The notes under the pieces are model-generated. The model ran no database searches. It worked only from the letters and a program-made list of their open reading frames with translations, and was not told the origin of the DNA. 64,000 bases of DNA from Carallia brachiata (taxonomy: Eukaryota > Streptophyta > Magnoliopsida > Malpighiales > Rhizophoraceae), in the NCBI GenBank assembly GCA_021464245.1, contig JADCRB010000006.1:1939621-2003620 (forward strand). Reading direction: 5' to 3'. Position numbers and translations under genes: made by a program. Of the stretch, positions 1-11,000 are shown piece after piece. Positions within the stretch are counted from its first letter, which is position 1, and every line of letters begins with the position of its first letter.

Positions 1-1851
1 GAATCACAAATGCTTGCAAAAACGTTAATTTCAACGAAAAAAGCATTTTCAACACGTTTTGGGTGTTAAATGCATTCAATTCCCTCTAATAAGTGTCCAA
101 TTGATCATAATTTGCATTTATTTGATGCATAAGACCATTTGTGGCGTGAATAAAGAGGCTAAATCACTTCATTTCTTGCAAATAAGTGATTTTCTTTCAT
201 TTTAATGGCTTATTTAACCCAAATTAAACTTAAATGAATCACAAATGCTTGCAAAAACCGTTAATTTCAACGAAAAAAGCATTTTCAACACGTTTTGGGT
301 GTTAAATGCATTCAATTCCCTCTAATAAGTGTCCAATTGATCATAATTTGCATTTATTTGATGCATAAGACCATTTGTGGCGTGAATAAAGAGGCTAAAT
401 CACTTCATTTCTTGCAAATAAGTGATTTTCTTTCATTTTAATGGCTTATTTAACCCAAATTAAACTTAAATGAATCACAAATGCTTGCAAAAACCGTTAA
501 TTTCAACAAAAAAGCATTTTCAAGACGTTTTGGGTGTTAAATGCATTCAATTCCCTCTAATAAGTGTCCAATTGATCATAATTTGCATTTATTTGATGCA
601 TAAGACCATTTGTGGCGTAAAATAAAGAGGCTAAATCACTTCATTTCTTGCAAATAAGTGATTTTCTTTCATTTTAATGGCTTATTTAACCCAAATTAAA
701 CTTAAATGAATCACAAATGCTTGCAAAAAGCGTTAATTTCAGCAAAAAAAGCATTTTCAACACGTTTTGGGTGTTAAATGCATTCAATTCCCTCTAATAA
801 GTGTCCAATTGATATCATAATTTGCATTTATTTGATGCATAAGACCATTTGTGGCGTGAATAAAGAGGCTAAATCACTTCATTTCTTGCAAATAAGTTAT
901 TTTCTTTCATTTTAATGGCTTATTTAACCCAAATTAAACTTAAATGAATCACAAATGCTTGCAAAAAGCGTTAATTTCAACGAAAAAAGCATTTTCAACA
1001 CGTTTTGGGTGTTAAATGCATTCAATTCCCTCTAAAGTGTCCAATGATCATAATTTGCATTTATTTGATGCATAAGACCATTTGTGGCGTGAATAAAGAG
1101 GCTAAATCACTTCATTTCTTGCAAATAAGTGATTTTTTTTATTTTAATGGCTTATTTAACCCAAATTAAACTTAAATGAATCACAAATGCTTGCAAAAAG
1201 CGTTAATTTCAACGAAAAAAGCATTTTCAAGACGTTTTGGGGTGTTAAATGCTTTCAATTCCATCTAATAAGTGTCCAATTGATCATAATTTGCATTTAT
1301 TTGATGCATAAGACCATTTGTGGCGTTAATAAAGAGGCTAAATAATTTCATTTCTTGCAAATAAGTGATTTTCTTTCATTTTAATGGCTTATTTAACCCA
1401 AATTAAACTTAAATGAATCACAAATGCTTCGAAAGATCGTTAATTTCAGCGAAAAAAGCATTTTCAACACGTTTTGAGGTGTTAAATGCATCCAATTCCC
1501 TCTAATAAGTGTCCAATTGATCATAATTTGTATTTATTTGATGCATAAGACCATTTGTGGCGTAAATAAAGAGGCTAAATCACTTCATTTCTTGCAAATA
1601 AGTGATTTCTTTCATTTTAATGGCTTATTTAACCCAAATTAAACTTAAATGAATCACAACTGCTTGCAAAAACCGTTAATTTCAAGGAAAAAAGCATTTT
1701 CAACACTTTTTCAGGTGTTAAATGCTTTCAATTCCCTCTAACAAGTGTCCAATTGATCATAATTTGCATTTATTTGATGCATAAGACCATTTGTGGCGTA
1801 AATAAAGAGGCTAAATCACTTCATTTCTTGGAAATAAGTGGTTTTCTTCAT
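1..1851. repeat. 237-bp satellite array, left block (young type)
   Basis: About 7.8 head-to-tail copies of a 237-bp AT-rich monomer. I number the monomer from the start of AATCACAAATGC. This block carries the young-type diagnostic words GTCCAATTGATC and TTGATGCATAAG. Most copies read AAAACCGTTAATTTC and CAACACGTTTTG, where the middle array usually reads AAAAGCG and CAAGACG. The last monomers, from about 1430, are more divergent than the first. The block ends at monomer phase about 200, directly against the N at 1852. It contains no gene. Confidence 0.97.
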
Positions 1852-1852
1852 N
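1852..1852. other. Undetermined base marking a probable assembly join
   Basis: A single N separates satellite (phase about 200) from a point 674 bp inside a retrotransposon LTR. Compared with the complete LTR at 7268-8065, the part matching 7268-7941 is missing here. The intervening satellite up to the insertion phase is missing too. This N therefore probably stands for a gap of unknown length, at least about 0.8 kb, and not for one ambiguous base. Confidence 0.8.
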
Positions 1853-1976
1853 ACTAGCTTCAATTAGCCCTTGCAAAGCTTGACGCATCCTCTTCGCTTT
1901 AGCTCTTGTGATTGCACCATCCCGAATGTGCAACGGGTCATGATTGTTTGTATTGATGCTGGCTTGATTCCCATCA
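1853..1976 (-). repeat. 3' LTR fragment of the Ty3/gypsy element
   Basis: These 124 bases match 7942-8065 with a single difference (CCCGAATG here, CCCTAATG there). The fragment starts at the U3 edge, with TGATGGGAATC on the minus strand, right beside the polypurine tract. It is cut at the N at 1852, so about 674 bp of the LTR is absent. It also encodes the C-terminal end of the pol frame. Confidence 0.93.
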
Positions 1977-4720
1977 TTTCCCCTCTCCTCAAAAGGATTT
2001 GTCCTCAAATCGCCATCACCTACATCAAAAGGAGAAAGATCAAACATTAAAGGTAGCACTAACATTATACTCACCAGGCAAATCCAATTTATAAGCATTG
2101 TCATTGATCCTCTCAACTTGGAAAGGCCATCTCCTCTGGGATGCAGCTTGGAACGCCTTTGCATAGGAAATTCTTTTCGCATATGCAACCACACCCAATC
2201 ACCAGGCTCAAGAACAACTTGCTTGCGCCCTTTATTAGCTTGCTTAGCATATTGTTCATTACGCTTCTCTATATGCTGCCTAACTTTCTCATGTAGTTGT
2301 CTTACAAATTCTGCCTTCTTTTGACCATCTAGATTTGCCCTTTCCTCAATTGGTAACGGAAGTAAGTCCAATGGTGTTAATGGATTGAAACCATAAACAA
2401 CCTCAAATGGTGAAAATCCAGTGGTACTATGCACACTCCTATTGTAAGCGAACTCGACATGTGGTAGACAATCCTCCCAATTCTTCAAGTTCTTTTGGAT
2501 GATAGAACGCAATAAAGCTCCTAATGTCCTATTCACCACCTCAGTTTGTCCATCGGTTTGTGGATGGCATGTTGTAGAAAACAATAGCTTAGTTCCTAGC
2601 TTTTTCCACAAGGTCCTCCAAAAGTGACTAAGGAACTTAACATCTCGGTCGGACACTATGCTTCTTGGCACTCCATGCAATCGAACCACTTCTTTGAAGA
2701 ATAAATCAGCAATATTGGTGGCGTCATCGGTCTTTTGACATGGTATAAAATGAGCCATCTTTGAAAATCTGTCAACCACAACAAAAACACTATCTCGGCC
2801 CCTTTTGGACCTAGGTAAACCCAATACAAAATCCATAGAAATATTAGTCCAAGGTTCACTAGGTACAGGCAAAGGGGTATACAACCCATGGGGCATAATT
2901 TTAGACTTAGCTTGTTTACAAGTAACACATCTTTTGCATAATGTCTCTACATCAGATTTCATGCATGGCCAAAAGAAATGTTCCTCTAAAACATCTAAGG
3001 TCTTTTTGATCCCAAAATGCCCCATTAAACCACCTCCATGAGCCTCTCTAACAAGCAACTCTCGTAAAGATGATTTAGGCACACACAACTTATTTTCCTT
3101 AAACAAGAATCCATTATGCCTATAAAATTTACTAAAGGCAGTTTTCTCACATGCATTGTATACATTAGCAAAATCAAGGTCTTCAGCATACAATTCCTTA
3201 ATATACTCAAAACCTAATAATTTTGCATCCAAAGTAGTGAGTAGCACATACCTTCTAGATAACGCATCAGCCACAACATTTTCCTTACCTTGTTTGTACT
3301 TAATCACATAAGGAAATGTCTCAATGAACTCCACCCATTTAGCATGCCTTCGGTTGAGCTTTTCCTGACCCTTCAAATGTTTTAAACTCTCATGATCAGT
3401 ATGAATGACAAACTCCTTGGGCCATAAATAATGCTGCCATGTCTCTAAAGCTCGAACCAATGCGTACAACTCCTTGTCATAAGTGGGATAATTCAAGGCT
3501 GCCCCATTTAGTTTTTCACTAAAGTAAGCTAATGGTCGTCCTTCTTGCATCAAAACAGCTCCAATACCTATACCTGAAGCATCACATTCAATTTCAAACG
3601 TTTTAGTAAAGTCAGGTAAAGCTAGTAATGGTGCATTACAAAGTTTATCCTTAAGCAAGTTAAACGCTTCTTCTTCCTTTTCCCACTTGAAGCCAACACT
3701 TTTCTTTATCACTTCCGTCAGTGGTGCAGCTAAGGTGCTGAAATCTTTGACAAATCTTCTATAAAAGCTCGCCAAACCATGGAAGCTACGCACATCCCCA
3801 ATTGACTTAGGTGTCGGCCACTCCTTGATTGCCTTGATCTTCTCCTCATCTACTTCAACTCCCTTGGCTGAAACAACAAAACCTAAGAATACAACCTCAT
3901 CGGTACAAAAACAGCACTTTTTAAGGTTAGCATACAACTTTTCTTGCCTTAAAACATTAAGTACTAAATGCAACTGCTCAACATGCTCTTCTATGCTCTT
4001 GCTGTACACTAAGATGTCATCAAAGTAAACAACAACAAACTTACCAATGAATGCGCGCAAAACATGATTCATTAAACGCATGAATGTACTAGGTGCATTA
4101 GTTAAACCAAAAGGCATTACTAACCACTCATATAAACCATGTTTTGTCTTAAATGCAGTTTTCCATTCATCACCTTCACGCATCCTAATTTGATGATATC
4201 CACTTTTTAGATCAATCTTAGTAAACACACAAGATCCATGCAACTCATCTAACATGTCATCTAACCTAGGAATAGGATGTCTATACTTTACAGTGATTTT
4301 GTTGACGGCACGACAATCAACACACATACGCCAAGATCCATCCTTCTTAGGTACCAACAACACGGGAACGGCACATGGACTCATGCTTTCACGCACATAT
4401 CCTCTCTCCATCAATTCACCAATCTGCCTTTGTAACTCCTTCGTCTCCTCAGGATTAGTTCTATAGGCAGGTTTGTTAGGAATCTGTGCACCGGGAACAA
4501 AATCAATTTGGTGCTCAATCCCCCTAATTGGTGGCAATCCAGGTGGCAAATCCTCAGGGAATACGTCCTCAAATTCCTGCAACAAATTACGCACAGGACT
4601 AGGCAAAGAAACATCAAGGTCAGAATTAGTGAAATAAGCATCCTTGTACACAAGGACATACATGGTTTGCTTAGCCATGTAGGCTGCCCTCACATCACTC
4701 CCTTTTGCATAAACACTCAT
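1853..4720 (-). CDS. Pol polyprotein segment: reverse transcriptase, RNase H, integrase (damaged C-terminus)
   Basis: This is the polymerase and integration part of the retrotransposon polyprotein, an open frame of over 900 codons. The start at 4720 is only the first Met of the frame; it was once continuous with gag and protease. Residues are numbered from that Met. RT covers about 100-290, with catalytic Asp in [10 protein letters not shown] (D170) and the YFDD box (232-235). RNase H covers about 374-490, with ECDAS (D380), E417, HTDH (D442) and VADALS. The integrase zinc-binding region has H561, H568 and Cys near 595-601. The catalytic core is D630, D691 and E727, with exactly 35 residues between the last two. 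After LHPRGDG (about 2110-2040) the expected GPY-type segment is read out of frame for about 28 residues and then returns before DLSPFDV, implying two compensating indels. The frame ends inside the LTR and is lost at the N. Confidence 0.95.
1977..1990 (-). promoter_or_regulatory. Polypurine tract (plus-strand primer) of the retrotransposon
   Basis: The minus strand reads GAGGAGAGGGGAAA and directly abuts the LTR start TGATGGG. This is the expected position and composition of the polypurine tract that primes second-strand DNA synthesis in LTR retrotransposons. Confidence 0.88.
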
Positions 4721-4897
4721 TTTTTCTCACTCTTGTTCCTTTCACTCAAGCTCTCCTTTTTCTTTGTACCCTCAATTTGCTTTTCTTTCAAGCTCTCGGT
4801 CTTAGTAGCTCTCTCACTCTCCAGCCTTTTTTTTCACTCTCATGCTTTTGCTCACTCTCTCTAATCCTAATCTGATCCTCATAAACTTGTTGTGGTG
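4721..4897 (-). pseudogene. Protease-RT linker of the polyprotein, frame-broken
   Basis: On the minus strand this stretch can be read as a charged Glu/Lys/Ser-rich linker, with short runs such as TESLKEKQIEG. It ends in a stop just before the RT frame starts. The RT frame is in a different phase, so at least one indel separates protease from RT. Such low-complexity charged linkers are common between the protease and RT of this element type. Confidence 0.55.
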
Positions 4898-5278
4898 TCA
4901 AAGGAATGAGTGTATATGTTTCTCTTCCATGGTGAGTGTATATCGATTCTTATGTCCATCATGCATTGCTCTCCTATCATACTGCCAAGGACGTCCCAAC
5001 AAAACATGACCAGCTTGCATTGGTACTACATCACATAATACCTCATCATTATACCTCCCAATGGTGAATGGCACTCGAACTTGCTTGTTCACCCTTACTT
5101 CTCCACAATCATGGAACCATTGTAACTTGTATGGTCTTGGATGCTTCAAAGTAGGTAGGTTCAGCTTCTCTACAAGCAAAGTACTAGCAACGTTAGTACA
5201 ACTACCACCATCAATGATCAAACTACATACCTTATCCTTGATGACGCATCTAGTATGGAAGATATTCTCACGTTGCAC
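4898..5278 (-). pseudogene. Aspartic protease domain of the retrotransposon polyprotein (fragment)
   Basis: This frame of 126 residues carries the retropepsin-like active-site region LIIDGGSCTNVAS near residues 20-32 and the later hydrophobic-Gly block VLLGRPWQYDRRA near 92-104. This domain normally cuts the Gag-Pol precursor. It lies between gag (ends 5283) and the RT frame (starts 4720), which is the right order for Ty3/gypsy. Its frame differs from the preceding gag frame by one base near 5283-5295, and it ends in a stop at 4898. It is therefore a broken part of a once continuous polyprotein and not an independent gene. Confidence 0.85.
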
Positions 5279-5282
5279 GTCA

Positions 5283-6586
5283 TCAACCTTTAACTTGCAT
5301 ATTCAAAGCACGCCTTACCACAAGTGTTACTTGCCCCTTAGGATACTGAAATTCCCCTTCTACATCACTACAATCTTCCAAAGGTGGCATAGACTCCTCA
5401 TCCGAATCAGACCCCGATTCAACATCTCCATCCTCCCTCAAGATCATTACACGTCTATTAGGGCATTGGTTAGCAACATGTCCTCTTCCCAAGCACTTAA
5501 AACACTGAACATCTCTAGATCTACCTTGTGATACATCAGTCTTACTCTTCTCTTGGCTGGTCCCAACCTCCTTGCTTTTGTTTGGATCAGTCTTGAATTT
5601 GTTTGGTGCTTTATCCTCCTTTTTGTTCCAATTCGGCTTCCATGTTGAGGAAGAAGTCGAATTTGAACTATATCTTGATGTTGTACTCCTCCCTTTGAGC
5701 TGCCTTTCAACCTTCATGGCCATGTGAACCATGTCCTCCAACTCCACATAATGTTGCAGCTCCACTATATCGGCTATGTTCTTGTTTAGCCCTTGTAGAA
5801 ACCTTGCCATCGTTGCTTCTCTATCCTCCTCAATGTTTGCTTTGATCATGGTAATCTCCATTTCTTTGTGATATTCTTCCACACTTTTGGTGCCTTGAGT
5901 AAGCCCTTGCAACCTGCGATAATAAAGCTCACGATAATAATGGTTAGGAACAAATCGCTTTCTCATAATTGCCTTCATCTCATCCCAAGTGTCAATTGGT
6001 CTCTCACGATTTCTCCTCCTTCTTGTACCCTTTGATCCCACCAAATTAGTGCATAATCAACAAATATAGAGGCTGCCAACCTAACCTTCTTCTCCTCGGA
6101 AAAATTATGGCACTCAAACACCAATTCTACCTTCCTCTCCCATTCCAAATACACATCAGGATCTAACTTCCCTTGGAATGCTGGAATCTCCATTTTAATA
6201 CTACCCAAATCCCTATCTTGCCTATCTTCCCATCTACCAAAGTTTCTTTCCTTCCTAGGCTGCCTATATCCATGACCGCCTCTACCACCACCTCTACGGC
6301 CTCTCATGTATCTCCCCATGTTGTCATTATAAGGCCTATCAAACTCCCCATACTCATCTCTCAAATCTGCCCCTTCATCATCAAGATCATCCTCACGCAA
6401 TTCTGGAGTCCTTCTTTGTTGTTCTTGTTGCAATTTAGCAATTGCACCATCTTGTCTCTCCAATCTGTCCCTAACATTGTCAAGAACATTATTCAAACGT
6501 TCAAAATGCTTGAACATTGCTTGTAAGGTGAACTGCTCATCTAACTTTTCTCCATCAGAAATACTTTTATTCCTGTGTTGTGACAT
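5283..6586 (-). pseudogene. Gag (capsid/nucleocapsid) of the Ty3/gypsy element, frameshifted
   Basis: This is the structural protein that packages element RNA. The start at 6586 (MSQHRNKS) opens about 190 residues: a coiled-coil-like stretch (LNNVLDNVRDRLERQDG), an Arg/Gly-rich patch (RGRRGGGRGGHG) and the capsid entry FQGKLDPDVYLEWERKVE, up to the ALIWWDQ motif. At about 6020-6040 a one-base shift moves the coding sense into another frame. There it continues with RPIDTWDEMK, KRFVPNHYYRELYYRRLQGL and a Ser/Lys-rich region, then the nucleocapsid knuckle CFKCLGRGHVANQC (CX2CX4HX4C, about 5508-5464). An acidic tail follows, and a stop lies at 5283. The protease continues in another frame, so at least two indels break the original reading frame. 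Confidence 0.92.
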
Positions 6587-7252
6587 GATTTAAGTAACCT
6601 GAAATGGATATTAGAACAAAAAGAAACCTCACAAACACTCCCTCACGTTTTTCACTCCACTCACTCACAAACAGCACTCAACTCTCGTGTTTAACACACA
6701 ATTAAGCTCGGCTTTTACCCTATGATGTACTAACTCACACTCTTGCCTTTTACCTCTCAAAACTTCCTTGCTAAGTTCTTTATTGAACTAAGTATTCAAA
6801 ACCAGCCTTGCAACTCACAAACCAAGTCAAACCACACAAGAAATCAAGAGGTCAATGAAAAAAACGTGACAGCAAAGAAATATAAGTAAAGGAAACAAGG
6901 AAAACGTGGTCAACAAGATTGTAGAAGCAAAGAACATTAATTAGACAAAGATCAAATGAAATTATAAGAATCAAAGTGATTTGATACCAAACAGAATCAA
7001 TTTTGCAAAAGGAAATGCAAGGAACAACAAATCAGCCTAATAAGGAAATAACCCAACACAAACAAGATCTTTTCCCAAATAAGCAGAAATTGAATCAAAT
7101 ACCAAATCAACACACTTTTGTTTTCTTTTCTCCTTTCTTTTTTTTTTTTTGTTTTTGTTTTGTTCTTCTTCTCTTTTTTTTTTTTTTTTTCAGTTTATAA
7201 AGATGCAGCAGAAACAATAAACAAATGGATAAGTAAACCTGATTTAGAGCCA
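6587..7252 (-). other. Retrotransposon 5' leader between primer site and gag
   Basis: This untranslated leader of about 666 bp runs from the primer binding site to the gag start. On the plus strand it contains long T-rich runs at 7130-7190, so the transcript is strongly A-rich there. Short open frames across that run are low-complexity only. RNA packaging signals usually lie in such leaders, but none can be assigned from sequence alone. Confidence 0.75.
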
Positions 7253-7265
7253 AGCTCTGATACCA
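7253..7265 (-). promoter_or_regulatory. Primer binding site, initiator tRNA-Met type
   Basis: The minus strand reads TGGTATCAGAGCT. This fits the complement of the 3' end of plant initiator tRNA-Met, the common primer for plant LTR retrotransposons. It lies two bases inside the 5' LTR edge, as expected. Confidence 0.92.
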
Positions 7266-7267
7266 AC

Positions 7268-8065
7268 TGATGAGAACCACACCTAGAGAGGTGAAACCCC
7301 ACACCAATGTGTTGATAACAACCCAAGAAAGCTAAATCAGATTCAGCGATGAGAACCAAGACCCGTTGTCTATAATGGAGACAAGAACCAAGGTTATAAG
7401 CGGAACCAAGACCCGATATCTATAAAGAGATATGAACCAAGGTTATAATAAGATGATAAGGTAGAAATCACACTCAAGAACAATTTGAGATGTGAATGAT
7501 TAGCCTGATTGCTCACACAAGGCTGAAAACACAAAGTTCTCAAAAGAACCAAGTAGGATAGTTTATTCCTCTCAATCAAATGTTTAACAATGTCTGCCGG
7601 TTCTAGGGCTTTAACAAGGTATTTATAGCCTTTTAGAAACCCTAGAATCAGAATATAATGCACTTTAAAACTTACTAAATAAGGATTGAGCTTAACAAGG
7701 AAAGTACAGCTCTAATTCCCAATTGGTGTAGGTTATCAAAGGAAACAAAACAAATCCTCCCAAATTAAGTTCAGCCAACCTTAAATAGAATGGTGGCACA
7801 AAAAACCCTAAATAACATAGAATGGACGTTCATATTGATGGTCTAGGTGCAAATGGCCTTGTATCCTCAATTTTGGGCTTGAATTAAGTTAACCAGGCCT
7901 TGTTCTTCTTGTATGAATGGAATCCCTTGTGTTTTGGCCCAACTAGCTTCAATTAGCCCTTGCAAAGCTTGACGCATCCTCTTCGCTTTAGCTCTTGTGA
8001 TTGCACCATCCCTAATGTGCAACGGGTCATGATTGTTTGTATTGATGCTGGCTTGATTCCCATCA
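7268..8065 (-). repeat. Complete 5' LTR (798 bp)
   Basis: On the minus strand the LTR starts TGATGGGAATC at 8065 and ends CTCATCA at 7268, so the termini TGATG and CATCA are inverted. It is bounded by satellite on the right and by the primer site on the left. A TATA box lies at 7620-7627. The first part of the LTR (8065 to about 7860) can encode the pol C-terminus, including the same ITRAKAKRM tail seen at the 3' LTR. The right flank is satellite at phase 82 (TCCCT). Confidence 0.93.
7620..7627 (-). promoter_or_regulatory. TATA box of the LTR promoter
   Basis: The minus strand reads GGCTATAAATACC within the 5' LTR. The spacing suggests transcription starts near 7590, which would make U3 about 475 bp and R-U5 about 320 bp. 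The exact start site is inferred. Confidence 0.6.
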
Positions 8066-11000
8066 TCCCTCTAATAAGTGTCCAATTGATCATAATTCGC
8101 ATTTATTTGATGCATAAGACCATTTGTGACGTGAATAAAGAGGCTAAATCACTTATTTGCATGAAAAATCACCTCATTTCTTGCATATAAGTGATTTTCT
8201 TTCATTTTAATGGCTTATTTAACCCAAATTAAACTTAAATGAATGACAAATGCTTGCAAAAAGCGTTAATTTCAACGACAAAAGCATTTTCAAGACGTTT
8301 TGAGGTGTTAAATGCTTTCAATTCCCTCTAATAAGTGTCCAATTGATCATAATTTGCATTTATTTGATGCATAAGACCATTTGTGGCGTGAATAAAGAGG
8401 CTAAATCACTTCATTTCTTGCAAATAAGTGATTTTCTTTCATTTTAATGGCTTATTTAACCCAAATTAAACTTAAATGAATCACAAATGCTTGCAAAAAG
8501 CGTTAATTTCAACGAAAAAGCATTTTCAAGACGTTTTGGGGTGTTAAATGCTTTCAATTCCCTCTAATAAGTGTCCAATTGATCGTAATTTGCATTTATT
8601 TTGCATAAGACCATTTGTGGCATGAAAAAGGCTAAATCACTTCATTTATTGCAAATAAGTGATTTTCTTTCATTTTAATGGCTTATTTAACCCAAATTAA
8701 ACTTAAATGAATCACAAATGCTTGCAAAAAGCGTTAATTTCAACGAAAAAAGCATTTTCAAGACGTTTTGGTGTTAAATGCATTCAATTCCCTCTAATAA
8801 GTCCAATTGATCATAATTTGCATTTTTGATGCATAAGACCATTTGTGGCGTGAATAAAGAGGCTAAATCACTTCATTTCTTGCAAATAAGTGATTTTCTT
8901 TCATTTTAATGGCTTATTTAACCCAAATTAAACTTAAATGAATCACAAATGCTTGCAAAAAGCGTTAATTTCAACGAAAAAAGCATTTTCAACGTTTTGG
9001 TGTTAAATGCATTCAATTCCCTCTAATAAGTGTCCAATTGATCATAATTTGCATTTATTTGATGCATAAGACCATTTGTGCGTGAATAAAGAGGCTAAAT
9101 CACTTCACTCATTTCTTGATAAGTGATTTTCTTTCATTTTAATGGCTTATTTAACCCAAATTAAACTTAAATGAATCACAAATGCTTGAAAAAGCGTTAA
9201 TTTCAACGAAAAAAGCATTTTCAAGACGTTTTGGGTGTTAAATGCATTCAATTCCCTCTAATAAGTGTCCAATTGATCATAATTTGCATTTTTTGATATA
9301 AGACCATTTGTGGCGTGAATAAAGAGGCTAAATCACTTCATTTCTTGCAAATAAGTGATTTTCTTTCATTTTAATGGCTTATTTAACCCAAATTAAACTT
9401 AAATGAATCACAAATGCTTGCAAAAAGCGTTAATTTCAACGAAAAAAGCATTTTCAAGACGTTTTGGGGTGTTAAATGCATTCAATTCCCTCTAATAAGT
9501 GTCCAATTGATCATAATTTGCATTTATTTGATAATAAGACCATTTGTGGCGTGAATAAAGAGGCTAAATCACTTCATTTCTTGCAAATAAGTGATTTTCT
9601 TTCATTTTAATGGCTTATTTAACCCAAATTAAACTTAAATGAATCACAAATGCTTGCAAAAAGCGTTAATTTCAACGAAAAAAGCATTTTCAAGACGTTT
9701 TGGGTGTTAAATGCATTCAATTCCCTCTAATAAGTGTCCAATTGATCATAATTTGCATTTATTTGATGCATAAGACCATTTGTGGCGTGAATAAAGAGCT
9801 AAATCACTTCATTTCTTGCAAATAAGTGATTTTCTTTCATTTTAATGGCTTATTTAACCCAAATTAAACTTAAATGAATCACAAATGCTTGCAAAAAGCG
9901 TTAATTTCAACGAAAAAAGCATTTTCAAGACGTTTTGGGGTGTTAAATGCATTCAATTCCCTCTAATAAGTGTCCAATTGATCATAATTTGCATTTATTT
10001 GATGCATAAGACCATTTGTGGCGTGAATAAAGAGGCTAAATCACTTCATTTCTTGCAAATAAGTGATTTTCTTTCATTTTAATGGCTTATTTAACCCAAA
10101 TTAAACTTAAATGAATCACAAATGCTTGCAAAAAGCGTTAATTTCAACGAAAAAAGCATTTTCAAGACGTTTTGGGGTGTTAAATGCATTCAATTCCCTC
10201 TAATAAGTGTCCAATTGATCATAATTTGCATTTATTTGATGCATAAGACCATTTGTGGCGTGAATAAAGAGCTAAATCACTTCATTTCTTGCAAATAAGT
10301 GATTTTCTTTCATTTTAATGGCTTATTTAACCCAAATTAAACTTAAATGAATCACAAATGCTTGCAAAAAGCGTTAATTTCAACGAAAAAAGCATTTTCA
10401 AGACGTTTTGGGGTGTTAAATGCATTCAATTCCCTCTAATAAGTGTCCAATTGATCATAATTTGCATTTATTTGATAAATAAGACCATTTGTGGCGTGAA
10501 TAAAGAGGCTAAATCACTTCATTTCTTGCAAATAAGTGATTTTCTTTCATTTTAATGGCTTATTTAACCCAAATTAAACTTAAATGAATCAAATGCTTGC
10601 AAAAAGCGTTAATTTCAACGAAAAAAGCATTTTCAAGACGTTTTGGGGTGTTAAATGCATTCAATTCCCTCTAATAAGTGTCCAATTGATCATAATTTGC
10701 ATTTATTTGATAAATAAGACCATTTGTGGCGTGAATAAAGAGGCTAAATCACTTCATTTCTTGCAAATAAGTGATTTTCTTTCATTTTAATGGCTTATTT
10801 AACCCAAATTAAACTTAAATGAATCACAAATGCTTGCAAAAAGCGTTAATTTCAACGAAAAAAGCATTTTCAAGACGTTTTGGGGTGTTAAATGCATTCA
10901 ATTCCCTCTAATAAGTGTCCAATTGATCATAATTTGCATTTATTTGATAAATAAGACCATTTGTGGCGTGAATAAAGAGGCTAAATCACTTCATTTCTTG

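Larger units (their letters stand above)
1853..8065 (-). mobile_element. Ty3/gypsy LTR retrotransposon (probable CRM-type chromovirus), inserted in satellite
   Basis: In minus-strand order this element has a complete 5' LTR (8065-7268), an initiator-Met tRNA primer site, a leader, gag with a CCHC knuckle, protease, RT, RNase H, integrase, a polypurine tract and a 3' LTR fragment. RT before integrase defines Ty3/gypsy. The pol frame runs across the polypurine tract into the LTR and ends with an [13 protein letters not shown] tail, and no classical chromodomain is seen. That combination is known in the CRM clade, so CRM membership is an inference. The right flank TCCCT would be the target duplication, but the left flank is lost at the N. 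It interrupts the satellite after monomer phase 81. The two LTRs differ at 1 of 124 comparable bases, which suggests a recent insertion. Confidence 0.95.

Noticed and set aside
2118..6526. Plus-strand open frames inside the retrotransposon
   Set aside because: They lie antisense to well-supported gag and pol coding sequence and show no domains of their own.
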